Source of the DNA: JAMQKA01 sp034521835
GTDB taxonomy: Bacteria > Bacteroidota > Rhodothermia > Balneolales > Balneolaceae
Direction of reading: 5' to 3'
Assembly (NCBI GenBank): GCA_034521835.1
Contig: JAXHMA010000003.1
Coordinates: forward strand, 744,001-808,000
DNA length: 64,000 nucleotides
In this document: positions 1 through 8,910 of the stretch, in pieces
Numbering within the stretch: position 1 is the stretch's first letter
Layout of the letters: every line of letters begins with the position of its first letter
Translations under genes and position numbers: made by a program
Notes under the pieces: generated by a model
Told to the model about the DNA's origin: nothing
Database searches by the model: none
What the model saw: the letters and a program-made list of their open reading frames with translations, nothing else

Positions 1-2088
1 GTGGAAGTAACCGAAGCTGAAGAGGCTGAAGAGACGGTCAACGCTGATACCAACGGTACGGTAGAAGAGAAGGAAGAAACTGAAACAGAAGAGTCTGAGC
101 TTAAAGGCACTACCGAAGATGAAGTGCGTGTTGAGCCAGAAGAAGAGCAAGTTGCTTCTTTTACCGGTGAACTGGAAGATGACAAGGTTTATACATTAGA
201 AGAACTTCGTGTAGCCTCGGAAGATTATACCGATGAAGAGTTCCACGATCTCGAATCTATGTATGAGGATACGCTCAACGAGATCGAAGAAAAAGAGATC
301 GTAACTGGCCGTGTAGTCTCTGTTGATGAGAAATATGTAGTAGTTGATATCGGTTTTAAGTCGGAAGGAATCGTCCAGGTTAATGAATTTCCTGATGAGC
401 TAGTTAAAAACCTGGCACCGGGCGACGAAGTGGAGGTATTTCTTGACAAAGTTGAAGACCAGGAAGGTCAGCTCATTCTTTCCCGTCGCAAAGCTGATAT
501 TCTGCAGGCGTGGGAGTCTATCGAACGTTCTGCTGAAACAGGACAAGTGCTTGAAGGATATATCAAGCGCCGCATAAAAGGCGGTATGGTTGTGGATATC
601 ATGGGCATCGACTGCTTTCTGCCCGGGTCTCAAATCGATGTACGCCCTGTGCGCGACTTTGACGCCTATGTCGGTAAAACGATGGAATTTCAGGTTGTAA
701 AGCTCAATATGCAGGCCGAGAATGTTGTTGTTTCTCACCGTGCGCTTATTGAGTCTGATCTTGAAGAGCAACGCCAGGAAATCCTCGAAACGATCGAAGA
801 AGGCCAGGTGCTGGAAGGCATTGTCAAGAACATCACCGATTTTGGTGTGTTTATTGATCTCGGTGGCGTCGACGGACTCCTGCACATTACCGATCTTTCT
901 TGGGGCCGCGTAGAGCATCCCGAAGAGATCGTTTCGCTGGATCAACGCATGAACGTTGCGGTTATCGATTTTGATGAGGAATCAAAGCGGGTTTCACTGG
1001 GACTCAAGCAACTGCAGCCGCACCCGTGGGATGAGATCGACATCAAATATCCTGAAGGCATCAAGGTTCAGGGGCGCGTCGTTTCAATTGCAGACTACGG
1101 TGCGTTCATCGAGCTTGAAAAAGGTGTTGAAGGCCTGATCCACATTAGCGAGATGTCATGGACTCAGCACATCAAGCATCCATCGCAGCTTGTAGCCAAG
1201 AACGATATCATTGAGTGCGTGGTGCTGAATGTTAATGAGCCGGAGAAGAAAATTTCGCTGGGCGTGAAGCAACTTGAGAAAGATCCCTGGGAAGAGATCG
1301 ACGAGCGTTACCCGGTTGGATCCAAGCACACCGGAACCGTTCGGAATCTCACCAACTTCGGAGTGTTCGTTGAACTGGAACCCGGTATTGACGGGCTGAT
1401 TCATGTTTCCGATCTCAGCTGGACTGATAAGGTCAACCATCCCAATGAGATCATTGACAAGGACCAGGAGATTGAAGTAGTTATTTTGGCCATCGACTTT
1501 GAGAACCGTCGAATTACGCTTGGACACAAGCAGATCGAAGATAATCCGTGGGAGAAATTCGCTGAAGAACACGGCTTGGGTAACCAGGTTGAAGGCGAAA
1601 TTTATAAGATTACGGACAAAGGTCTATTTGTTAAACTTCCATTTGAACTTGAAGGATTCATTCCTGCCAGCAAAACCGAAGCCGGGGGCGACCTTGCCGA
1701 GGCCTATGAGGTTGGCAATGAAGTGGAAGCGTTTGTAATCGAGCTGGATGAGAGCAATAAGAATCTGACGCTCAGCCAGCGCGAAAAAGACGCCAGTAAA
1801 GTGAAGCCTTCCGAGAAGGAAAGTCGCAGCAGTAGCGAAAGCCAGGAGAAAGTGGAACGAGGCACACCTACATTGGGTGAAATGTCTGGCTTGGCTGACC
1901 TCAAACGCGAAATGGAAGAAAAAGAACGCAAAGAACGAGATGCAGCCAAGCAGCTTGAGCAGGAAGCCAAAGAAAAGGCTGAAGCCAAGAAGAAAGAAGA
2001 ACAAGAAGCTGCAGAAGCTAAAAAGAAAGAGGAAGAAGATTCTGCTGAAGAGTCTGAAAAAGATGAAGCTTCTGACGAAGAAGAGTAA
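1..2088 (+). CDS. rpsA: 30S ribosomal protein S1 (5' end at window edge)
   Basis: S1 binds mRNA on the 30S subunit and helps initiate translation, which matters in a lineage that rarely uses Shine-Dalgarno pairing. Six S1/OB-fold repeats are visible, starting near residues 98, 183, 269, 353, 440 and 528; repeats 3 to 5 carry the classic core (for example ITDFGVFIDLGG, then GLLHITDLSW). The first about 95 residues are very acidic and the last about 95 alternate Glu, Ala and Lys runs (EAKKKEE), a predicted charged helix not found in the E. coli protein. The frame is open from base 1 (a GTG), so the true start may lie upstream. A strong terminator follows. Confidence 0.95.
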   Translation: MEVTEAEEAEETVNADTNGTVEEKEETETEESELKGTTEDEVRVEPEEEQVASFTGELEDDKVYTLEELRVASEDYTDEEFHDLESMYEDTLNEIEEKEIVTGRVVSVDEKYVVVDIGFKSEGIVQVNEFPDELVKNLAPGDEVEVFLDKVEDQEGQLILSRRKADILQAWESIERSAETGQVLEGYIKRRIKGGMVVDIMGIDCFLPGSQIDVRPVRDFDAYVGKTMEFQVVKLNMQAENVVVSHRALIESDLEEQRQEILETIEEGQVLEGIVKNITDFGVFIDLGGVDGLLHITDLSWGRVEHPEEIVSLDQRMNVAVIDFDEESKRVSLGLKQLQPHPWDEIDIKYPEGIKVQGRVVSIADYGAFIELEKGVEGLIHISEMSWTQHIKHPSQLVAKNDIIECVVLNVNEPEKKISLGVKQLEKDPWEEIDERYPVGSKHTGTVRNLTNFGVFVELEPGIDGLIHVSDLSWTDKVNHPNEIIDKDQEIEVVILAIDFENRRITLGHKQIEDNPWEKFAEEHGLGNQVEGEIYKITDKGLFVKLPFELEGFIPASKTEAGGDLAEAYEVGNEVEAFVIELDESNKNLTLSQREKDASKVKPSEKESRSSSESQEKVERGTPTLGEMSGLADLKREMEEKERKERDAAKQLEQEAKEKAEAKKKEEQEAAEAKKKEEEDSAEESEKDEASDEEE

Positions 2089-2122
2089 CCTTCTCTTTCA
2101 AAACATTCTGATACTACAAAAG

Positions 2123-2146
2123 CCCGGAAGCAATTCCGGGTTTTTT
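2123..2146 (+). terminator. Rho-independent terminator of rpsA
   Basis: A perfect 7-bp stem (CCCGGAA / TTCCGGG, 2123-2129 with 2134-2140) closes a GCAA tetraloop and is followed by six T. It lies 35 bp after the rpsA stop. The convergent hydrolase fragment runs into it from the other side. Confidence 0.9.
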
Positions 2147-2149
2147 GTT

Positions 2150-2503
2150 TTACAAAACTTTGATGGAACTCACGTTAATTAGGCCCTTGATATCGCCAGG
2201 CGAACCCTGCCTGAGATATTCCCGAGCCAACACGCCGCCCAGGCTGTTGTGCCCCACAGCAACGCTGCCGTTGGGCAAATATACACTGGAAGAAGTTGTA
2301 GTAATTGAGGCTTGAGAATTACATCCCACGGAATGCCGATTGAATTCAAATTCACTTTGAAGATCTCCGGCCATGGTATTCCAAACGGTGATATTATCAC
2401 CCAGCCCGTGAATAAAAGATACTTGATCAGACTGGCTGTATCCGGACATTGTGGTAGCTACCACAAAACCAACTAATAAAAGAATAAACCGTTTTATAAT
2501 CAT
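2150..2503 (-). pseudogene. Truncated secreted alpha/beta hydrolase (lipase-like) fragment
   Basis: The 117-residue reading starts with a good signal peptide (about residues 1-24, ending SGYSQ). It then shows the start of an alpha/beta hydrolase: the oxyanion-loop strand FIHGLGDN and a nucleophile-elbow-like stretch VGHNSLGGVLAREYL. Family members are normally 300-450 residues, so the half carrying the catalytic Asp and His is missing. The elbow reads H-N-S-L-G-G where G-H-S-x-G-G is expected, as if an Asn had been inserted. The frame ends right at the rpsA terminator, which suggests a deletion junction. A purine-rich AAAGGAGAG precedes the ATG. Most likely a non-functional remnant. Confidence 0.55.
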
Positions 2504-2585
2504 CTCTCCTTTAAATATTAATTTTGGCCGTGAGTTATTTTAAGCAAAAAATGTTCACTTTCTTTGGCTCCTGCATGACGTTTGC

Positions 2586-3006
2586 TCAACGATCTGCGGT
2601 GTATACTTGCCTTCTCTTTTTTGTCGAAATGTCTGGCCTTGAGTTTTCCTTTTTTGATACTTGATAACCAGGTTCCATTTTGCCTGTATTAGCGTTGAAT
2701 ATACTGTTAATGGCAACCTTTTTTTCGGGACTGTTGGCATGATACTTTCGAATGACCTGAAATTTATGTCCCTCTTATTGTTTTACCTTATACCCACTAT
2801 TTTTCAACCACTTTTTAATTTCTTTATCTGACATTACCGAAAGTGGTTTATTCACCTTTTGTTTCTCTTTTGAGTGAAGCTGAATATGTAGAACCGTTTA
2901 GCGTATAATTCAGAGTCGATGATCCGTCCTGCGAAACGGTCACACCAACCAAAGTTATCAGAGTAATGGTACAAAATGAATAAAATATAGATATGCTTTG
3001 CGGCAT
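2586..3006 (-). pseudogene. Decayed small secreted protein, frameshift plus in-frame stop
   Basis: Reading from the ATG at 3006 gives a signal-peptide-like start (MPQSISIFYSFCTITLITL) and then SQDGSSTLNYTLNGSTYSAS. This frame stops at a TAA near 2860. One base away, the frame continues as KVNKPLSVMSDKEIKKWLKN and SGYKVKQ, is cut by one TAA, and goes on in the same frame (EGHKFQVIRKYHANSPEKKV) to a TGA at 2588. Together this would be a secreted protein of about 135-140 residues. I do not recognise the family. One frameshift plus one nonsense codon in a gene-poor stretch argues for real decay. Confidence 0.4.
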
Positions 3007-3187
3007 AGTTAGATCTCCGTAGTAGATGATTATTTTAGCTCTTGGTGAGGTGAGCTATTTATCTCCCTTTACCGGCAAGAGAAAGCAGAGAGATTTGTTA
3101 CAAATTTGTTGAGATAACTTTGGTAAGAGCTCAGAAATTAGGGAATGCTCAAGTAGAGGAGGATTTTCGGGCAGAGAGGTTAATGAA

Positions 3188-3230
3188 AGCCCGATAATCA
3201 ATGAACTATCGGGCTACTGTTAACAACAGT
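3188..3230. terminator. Tandem hairpins downstream of the 84-aa gene
   Basis: A 9-bp perfect stem (AGCCCGATA 3188-3196 with TATCGGGCT 3207-3215) is followed at once by a second inverted repeat (ACTGTT-AAC-AACAGT, 3216-3230). They lie just beyond the stop of the minus-strand gene that ends at 3260. There is no T-run on either strand, so a terminator role is plausible but not certain. The rest of 3007-3259 shows no gene. Confidence 0.4.
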
Positions 3231-3259
3231 TAGGTAATTTGAATGCAAAAAGTAGCTAA

Positions 3260-3514
3260 TTATTCCTCTTCCTTATAAAAGTACACCAGATTCTCTTTGG
3301 GGTGTTTGCTGCTTTTTACTTTATCCCCGGTTTCACGGTTGTAGCTGTATACGACGTTGCGCATGGAGTTGAGCTCGGTTTCATCGCCAAAATTAACCTC
3401 CAGGGCTTTACCGCCGGGCTCCAGCTTTTGTACGGCTTCCAGCAGCGGCTTATATTTGGATGAACTTTTCTTGGAAATGCTGATATCGTCTCGAGATACA
3501 AAATTTATCTTCAT
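3260..3514 (-). CDS. Small hypothetical protein (84 aa)
   Basis: I do not recognise this family. The protein is soluble and polar, with no signal peptide or membrane segment. It begins MKINFVSRDDISISKKSSSK, followed by a predicted helix (PLLEAVQKLEPGGKALEVNF) and a basic C-terminus ending KEEE. Normal amino-acid usage and the hairpins after the stop support a real gene. It lies 88 bp downstream of moxR on the same strand and may share its transcript. Confidence 0.55.
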   Translation of the reverse strand: MKINFVSRDDISISKKSSSKYKPLLEAVQKLEPGGKALEVNFGDETELNSMRNVVYSYNRETGDKVKSSKHPKENLVYFYKEEE

Positions 3515-3602
3515 AACGATTCTATTAAATAATATGCACAGGTCTAATACAAATTAGCTATTCACATATAATATTAATATAAACTATAATAAAAACAATA
3601 GA

Positions 3603-4610
3603 TCATGGAACTTGTACAGTAGACATAATTTTATCTATGATATCTTCAGGAGTAATGTTTTCCGCTTCTGCCTCAAACGTCGGGATGATCCGGTGCCGCA
3701 GTACATCCATGGCAATAACGCGTACATCTTCAGGCGTAACATAAGGGCGATGTTCCATAAATGCGTGGGCCCGGGCTGCCAGGTTAAGGTTGATGGAAGC
3801 GCGTGGTGAAGCACCGAAGTTGATCAGCTCTTCCATGTCGGGCAGATTGAATTTTCCAGGATTTCGAGTGGCAAAAACCAGGTCAATAATATACTGTTCA
3901 ACCTTCTCATCCATGTAAATATCATTGACAACCTTGCGTGCCTCAAGCACTTGTTCGGGTGTTACCACAGGTTCCAGCTTCTTGTTCTTCCCGGTTTTTG
4001 ACATCCGCCGCATGATCTCCATCTCTTCACTTTCAGATGGATAGTCGATCTTGATCTTCATCATAAAACGGTCAACTTGTGCTTCCGGGAGGGGGTAGGT
4101 GCCTTCCTGTTCAACTGGGTTTTGTGTTGCCAGTACCAGGAACGGCTCTTCCAGCTCGTAGGTAGTTTCACCAATTGTTACCTGCAGCTCCTGCATCGCC
4201 TCAAGCAGTGCGCTCTGCACTTTAGCAGGCGATCGGTTGATTTCGTCTGCCAAAATAATATTGGCGAATATAGGTCCTTTTTTTACTGTGAACTCCGCTT
4301 CTTTCTGGTTGTAGATCAGCGTCCCGATAAGGTCGGCGGGCAGAAGGTCAGGTGTAAATTGGATGCGCTGAAATTTGGTGCTTATCACCTGTGACAGGGA
4401 AGAGACCGTCAGCGTTTTAGCTAGTCCCGGAACCCCCTCCAGCAGCACGTGTCCATCGGCCAGCAGCCCGATCAACAATCGGTCGATCATATATTGCTGT
4501 CCTACAATTACCTTTTTCAGTTCGGAGTGAATTTTTTCAATAAATGTGCTTGATTCCTCGATTTTTTCGCCAAGCGCCTGCATATCAACAGAAGGGGAGC
4601 TAATCGCCAT
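3603..4610 (-). CDS. MoxR family AAA+ ATPase
   Basis: MoxR ATPases are AAA+ chaperones that help assemble or activate partner proteins, often von Willebrand factor A (VWA) domain proteins. Walker A is GVPGLAKT (residues 59-66), Walker B is ILADEINR (119-126, Asp122-Glu123), and sensor/arginine-finger regions follow (LATQNPVEQEGTYPLPEAQ, then DRF). The length of 335 residues is normal. MoxR genes usually lead an operon with DUF58 and VWA (BatA-like) genes; here only a small unknown gene follows, so the partner is not encoded nearby. It is divergent from uppP with an 84-bp gap. Confidence 0.93.
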   Translation of the reverse strand: MAISSPSVDMQALGEKIEESSTFIEKIHSELKKVIVGQQYMIDRLLIGLLADGHVLLEGVPGLAKTLTVSSLSQVISTKFQRIQFTPDLLPADLIGTLIYNQKEAEFTVKKGPIFANIILADEINRSPAKVQSALLEAMQELQVTIGETTYELEEPFLVLATQNPVEQEGTYPLPEAQVDRFMMKIKIDYPSESEEMEIMRRMSKTGKNKKLEPVVTPEQVLEARKVVNDIYMDEKVEQYIIDLVFATRNPGKFNLPDMEELINFGASPRASINLNLAARAHAFMEHRPYVTPEDVRVIAMDVLRHRIIPTFEAEAENITPEDIIDKIMSTVQVP

Positions 4611-4694
4611 AGTATTAAATATGATTTAGATTTTCAGTGAGTAATAACTATTTTCTTTGCCGATTTAAGAACGTAAAAACCTCTATAATAATAA

Positions 4695-5510
4695 ATGGAA
4701 TTCATAGATTCTTTTCTATTAGGTCTCATCCAGGGGCTCACTGAATTTTTACCTATCAGCAGCTCGGGTCACTTGGTATTAGGACGCGCATTTTTAAGCA
4801 GTGAATTAAGTAAAGGCATTACGTTTGAGGTGGTTGTTCACTTCGGTACGCTCTGTAGTATTGTTGTTTATTACCGAGAGGAACTGCTTGGAATTATCCG
4901 GTCGTTGTTTCGTCTTGCTAAATCTCCCGGAAAATTTAAAGAACACCTTGAGGTAGACCCCAACATCAAACTGAGTGGATACATTCTACTGAGCATGATC
5001 CCCGCCGTTATTGTGGGGTTTACCATGCAGGATTACATTGAAGATGTATTCCTGAATCCCTTCATGGTTTCGATTATGTTACTGGTAACGGGCAGTCTGC
5101 TGTTTGCAACGAGGTTCAGAGATCAGTTTCCCAATCATATAGGAGCCGGCAACAGTTTTGGAATAGGGCTGGCACAGGCATTTGCTATCCTTCCGGGCAT
5201 CAGTCGTTCCGGTTCTACTATTTCACTGGGCCTCTACCTGGGCGTGAAGCGCGAAGAGTTGGCCAATTTCTCTTTTTTGATGGTTATCCCTGTCATTGCC
5301 GGGGCTATGGCAATGCAGATCAAAGAGATGATGGAGATGGGAATCCAGTTCGAGGCGGTACTCGACCTAACGATTGGTTTTTTTACTGCTTTCATCTCGG
5401 GATACTTTGCCCTCAAGTATCTGATCGTGATGCTTAAAACGAAAGGAATCCACCCGTTTGCCTATTACTGCTGGGTAGTGGGGGGATTGGGACTATTATA
5501 CTTCTGGTAA
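4695..5510 (+). CDS. uppP: Undecaprenyl-diphosphatase UppP (BacA)
   Basis: This membrane enzyme removes a phosphate from undecaprenyl pyrophosphate, recycling the lipid carrier for peptidoglycan and other cell-wall polymers; extra copies give bacitracin resistance. Both signature motifs are present: GLTEFLPISSSGH near residues 15-27 and LPGISRSGSTIS near 160-171. About eight hydrophobic segments span 271 residues, the usual length. It is a stand-alone gene ahead of the nuo block, which has its own promoter. Confidence 0.95.
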   Translation: MEFIDSFLLGLIQGLTEFLPISSSGHLVLGRAFLSSELSKGITFEVVVHFGTLCSIVVYYREELLGIIRSLFRLAKSPGKFKEHLEVDPNIKLSGYILLSMIPAVIVGFTMQDYIEDVFLNPFMVSIMLLVTGSLLFATRFRDQFPNHIGAGNSFGIGLAQAFAILPGISRSGSTISLGLYLGVKREELANFSFLMVIPVIAGAMAMQIKEMMEMGIQFEAVLDLTIGFFTAFISGYFALKYLIVMLKTKGIHPFAYYCWVVGGLGLLYFW

Positions 5511-5527
5511 AATTCAGAATTAAAAAG

Positions 5528-5558
5528 TTGATGTGGTTTTTAAATTTATCTACTTTTG
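5528..5558 (+). promoter_or_regulatory. Bacteroidetes-type promoter for nuoJ
   Basis: TTG (5528-5530), a 20-bp spacer, and TACTTTTG (5551-5558) match the TTTG-N17-23-TAnnTTTG consensus of the primary sigma factor in this phylum. Transcription would start about 20 bp before nuoJ. Confidence 0.6.
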
Positions 5559-5583
5559 AAGCCACTTAAATTAATGCAAATAC

Positions 5584-6105
5584 ATGGTTACTTACGCCTT
5601 CATATTTCTTGCTACTCTGGCCATCGCCGCCGCACTTGGTATGGTGATCAGTAAAAATACCGTATACAGTGCTCTTTTCTTGGTTATCAACCTTGTATCG
5701 CTGTCTGGGATATATGTGATACTACAGGCACATTTCTTGGCTATTATTCAGGTTATTGTGTATGCCGGTGCTATTATGGTGCTATTCCTGTTTGTGATAA
5801 TGCTTTTGAATCCGGATGCTGAAAAATCTCTGTTTAATAAATTTAAATTAAAATATTTTACGGCGTTTCTGCTGGGCGTCGCTATTTTTTCCCAAATTTT
5901 ATACAGCATTGGCGGTGTAACCGAGATGTTGCCCCAAATTCCTGGTCAGATATCTGATGTGGGAACAGTTGAGGCTATTGGCGATGTGATGTTTACGACC
6001 TATCTGCTGCCGTTTGAAATTACCGCTATTCTGCTTACTGCTGCCGTCGTCGGGGCATTGGTAGTTGCTCAACAAAAAATTGTAAAGTCTGAATCCGGAC
6101 AATGA
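5584..6105 (+). CDS. nuoJ: NADH-quinone oxidoreductase subunit J
   Basis: NuoJ is a membrane-arm subunit of respiratory complex I. The 173-residue protein has five hydrophobic helices. It carries the conserved segment AIIQVIVYAGAIMVLFLFVI (about residues 55-74), which holds the pi-bulge helix near the E-channel. The ATG follows a good promoter. The last 4 bp overlap the start of nuoK (ATGA), so the two are translationally coupled. Subunits A-I are not in the window, so complex I genes are split in this genome or lie elsewhere. Confidence 0.95.
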   Translation: MVTYAFIFLATLAIAAALGMVISKNTVYSALFLVINLVSLSGIYVILQAHFLAIIQVIVYAGAIMVLFLFVIMLLNPDAEKSLFNKFKLKYFTAFLLGVAIFSQILYSIGGVTEMLPQIPGQISDVGTVEAIGDVMFTTYLLPFEITAILLTAAVVGALVVAQQKIVKSESGQ

Positions 6106-6404
6106 TTAATATAGACTGGTTTTTAGCTCTTAGTGCAGTTTTGTTCACTATCGGTATTATCGGGGTGCTTATCCGAAAAAATGCCATCGTCATATTTATG
6201 AGTGTTGAGCTGATGTTGAATGCCGTTAATCTTTCACTCATCTCGTTTAGTACGTACCACGGAAATGTAGAGGGACAGGTGCTGGTGTTTTTCTCTCTTG
6301 CGGTAGCGGCGGCTGAGGCTGTCGTTGGCCTCGCAATAATCATTGCGATATTCAGAAACAACCTTTCGCTTGATATCAGCAAGATCAATCTGTTGCGCTG
6401 GTAA
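6102..6404 (+). CDS. nuoK: NADH-quinone oxidoreductase subunit K
   Basis: NuoK is a three-helix membrane subunit of complex I (100 aa, normal length). The glutamates of the proton path are visible in MSVELMLNAVNLSLISF (second helix) and VAAAEAVVGLAIIIAIF (third helix). The ATG overlaps the nuoJ stop by 4 bp. An unusually long gap of 472 bp separates it from nuoL. Confidence 0.95.
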   Translation: MINIDWFLALSAVLFTIGIIGVLIRKNAIVIFMSVELMLNAVNLSLISFSTYHGNVEGQVLVFFSLAVAAAEAVVGLAIIIAIFRNNLSLDISKINLLRW

Positions 6405-6876
6405 AGACAAAGGGGAGACAGGGCCTCAGGCTACAATTTCAAATTGATCAGAAGAGATGTGACCGCAGGATGGTTTATTAAAAGATTTTGTTTCTCCAGA
6501 AACGGTTGGCATTGCTGGTATTGAGATCATTCATTGAATATTTTCGGCTTGTGATAACTTGTAGCACTGGCTAAAAAAGAGGTCCAATATTTACCGATCA
6601 ATATTCATCATTTTTGCCCTATTCCGCACTTATTTTTACTGAATCTATCTTTACCTTCGTTTACTTTTTTGTATCTTTGCCATCTGTGAAATTCCCCTTG
6701 GGAATCATTTGTGCAATAACTACCTTTGGAGCGCAAATGTCCACTGTTTTCCTATTCAGGATTCGCAGGATACAACATGGATAGGTTATCTGATGCAGAA
6801 TAAACCGGTAGAAAGTATCTGCCCATCTGCAAAGAGTAGGAGCCAAAAAGAACGTTTTAGATAAAAATTAACTGAC
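6405..6876 (+). other. 472-bp gap inside the nuo gene block
   Basis: No convincing gene is seen on either strand. A TATCTTTG at 6672-6679 fits the -7 element of the local promoter consensus but lacks a clear upstream TTTG, so an internal promoter for nuoL is only possible. The stretch from about 6690 to 6860 is less AT-rich and could be a leader or small RNA; I cannot assign it to a known RNA family. Confidence 0.3.
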
Positions 6877-8901
6877 TTGATGGAATCAGCTACTACGCTC
6901 GTTGCACTTATTGTTGGCTTGCCCCTTTTGGGATTCTTGGTAAATGGACTGCTGGGGTTAAGTAATAAGGGGTACAGAAATAAAAAAAACCTGATCGGTG
7001 GTATTGCAACGCTTTCGGTTTTTATTCCTTTTCTCATTACAGGGTATTTCTTTCTGAATTTTACTGCAGACTCCTCGGCCGTAATCACCAAATTTTTTAC
7101 GTGGATACAGGCTGGTTCTTTCTCTGTAGATATCGCCTACCAGCTCGATCAGCTTTCGATCGTGATGATGCTGGTAGTTACTGGTGTCGGTTCTCTTATC
7201 CATTTCTATTCTATCGGGTATATGTGGCATGACGAGGGCTACTGGAAATTTTTTGCCTACCTGAACCTGTTTATTTTTGCCATGCTTAACTTGGTGATGG
7301 GCAACAATCTGTTGCTGTTATTCCTGGGATGGGAGGGCGTAGGACTTTGTTCGTATCTGCTTATAGGTTTTTGGTACACCGACATGACAAAGTCGGATGC
7401 GGCAAACAAAGCGTTCTGGTACAACAGAATTGGTGATTTTGCCTTTCTGATCGCGATGTTTTTGACTTTTCAATCAGTGGGTAGTCTTAACTTTCAGACT
7501 ATTTTAGGCGATCTTGCAGCAATCCCCGCCGACACTAAATTTTGGATCGGATTTCTGATGTTGATCGGAGCCACCGGGAAAAGTGCTCAAATACCGTTGT
7601 TCGTTTGGTTGCCGGATGCAATGGCGGGACCGACCTCGGTTTCTGCGCTTATTCACGCCGCAACAATGGTTACCTCGGGAATCTACCTGATCTCCCGCAT
7701 GTCGCCCATGTTCGTCTTGTCTCCGGAAGTGATGATGATTATTGCCGTAGTAGGTGCTCTCACGGCTATTGTAGCAGCTACTATTGCCATCACCCAAAAC
7801 GATATAAAACGGGTGTTGGCCTATTCAACTGTTTCACAACTGGGTTACATGTTTTTGGCTCTTGGTTCCGGAGCATTTACCGCTGCAATTTTTCATCTGG
7901 TAACTCACGCATTTTTTAAAGCTTGCCTGTTTCTCGGGTCTGGATCGGTCATCCACGCTATGGAGCATGTTGAACACGGGTTGCATGAAGAAGGAAAAGC
8001 CGTGCATTTTGATCCCCAGGACATGCGCAATATGGGCGGGCTGAAAGAGTTCATGCCCTCTACCTATCGCACCTTTTTACTTGCTACTATCGCCATTGCT
8101 GGTATCCCCCCCCTTGCCGGATTTTTTTCAAAAGATGAAATTCTAGCATTTACTTTCAGTGCTGGTTTTGGTGAGTTTGCCGGTCCGCTTTATGTTCTGC
8201 TTTGGGGCGTGGGAATTGTCACTGCATTTCTTACTGCTTTTTATATGTTCCGGCTCACATTCGGGACCTTTAATGGTGAGTTTAAACTTCCCAAGCGCGT
8301 TGCGGATGTAAACAACGCAAAGAAATATCTGCATGAGAGTCCCTTTACGATGACATTTGCGCTGTGGGCGCTAGGTATTCTTTCCGTTATTGGAGGGTTT
8401 ATCGGGGTACCGAATTTTGTTGTAGAGAGTTTTACCCACCAGGAAGCGCATATCAACCTGCTTCATGACTGGCTCCATACGGTCAATGCAGATTATGAAA
8501 TGATGCTATCCCACAGTCTGGAATGGATTCTTATGATTGTTTCAATAATCATTGCTGTGGCAGGCACTTGGGTTGCCTACCGAATGTATGGCGACGGTAA
8601 CACTGAGGAGTCCGATGAAAAATTAGCAGCGCGGTTCGGCGGGTTGTATCAGCTTTGGAATCAAAAATACAACCTTGATGAAATTTATGAGGGCTATATT
8701 TCCAAGCCGATTGTCCGATTTTCTGACAAGGGATTGGCTGTGTTCGACATGAAGATTATTGATGGTATTGTTAATACAGTGGGGGGAATTGTCCGCCTGT
8801 TCGGCAGCCTGTTCAGGTACATTCAAACAGGGGTTGCCTCCACATACGCCCTTGCCTTGGTCATTGGTGTGATAATTGTAATAAGTATTTTGATTCTCTA
8901 A
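6877..8901 (+). CDS. nuoL: NADH-quinone oxidoreductase subunit L
   Basis: NuoL is the distal antiporter-like subunit of complex I with the long lateral helix. The protein has 674 residues and about 16 helices. Motifs include LLFLGWEGVGLCSYLLIGFW (about residues 147-166), the lysine-containing helix around GATGKSAQIPLFVWLPDAM, and HAATMVTSGIYLISRM. The C-terminal extension holds the amphipathic lateral helix and a last membrane anchor ending in VIIVISILIL. nuoM follows after 9 bp. Confidence 0.96.
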   Translation: MMESATTLVALIVGLPLLGFLVNGLLGLSNKGYRNKKNLIGGIATLSVFIPFLITGYFFLNFTADSSAVITKFFTWIQAGSFSVDIAYQLDQLSIVMMLVVTGVGSLIHFYSIGYMWHDEGYWKFFAYLNLFIFAMLNLVMGNNLLLLFLGWEGVGLCSYLLIGFWYTDMTKSDAANKAFWYNRIGDFAFLIAMFLTFQSVGSLNFQTILGDLAAIPADTKFWIGFLMLIGATGKSAQIPLFVWLPDAMAGPTSVSALIHAATMVTSGIYLISRMSPMFVLSPEVMMIIAVVGALTAIVAATIAITQNDIKRVLAYSTVSQLGYMFLALGSGAFTAAIFHLVTHAFFKACLFLGSGSVIHAMEHVEHGLHEEGKAVHFDPQDMRNMGGLKEFMPSTYRTFLLATIAIAGIPPLAGFFSKDEILAFTFSAGFGEFAGPLYVLLWGVGIVTAFLTAFYMFRLTFGTFNGEFKLPKRVADVNNAKKYLHESPFTMTFALWALGILSVIGGFIGVPNFVVESFTHQEAHINLLHDWLHTVNADYEMMLSHSLEWILMIVSIIIAVAGTWVAYRMYGDGNTEESDEKLAARFGGLYQLWNQKYNLDEIYEGYISKPIVRFSDKGLAVFDMKIIDGIVNTVGGIVRLFGSLFRYIQTGVASTYALALVIGVIIVISILIL

Positions 8902-8910
8902 ATTTTGACG

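Noticed and set aside
400..945. Long minus-strand open frame (181 codons)
   Set aside because: Lies wholly inside rpsA, whose six S1 repeats are certain; no family resemblance.
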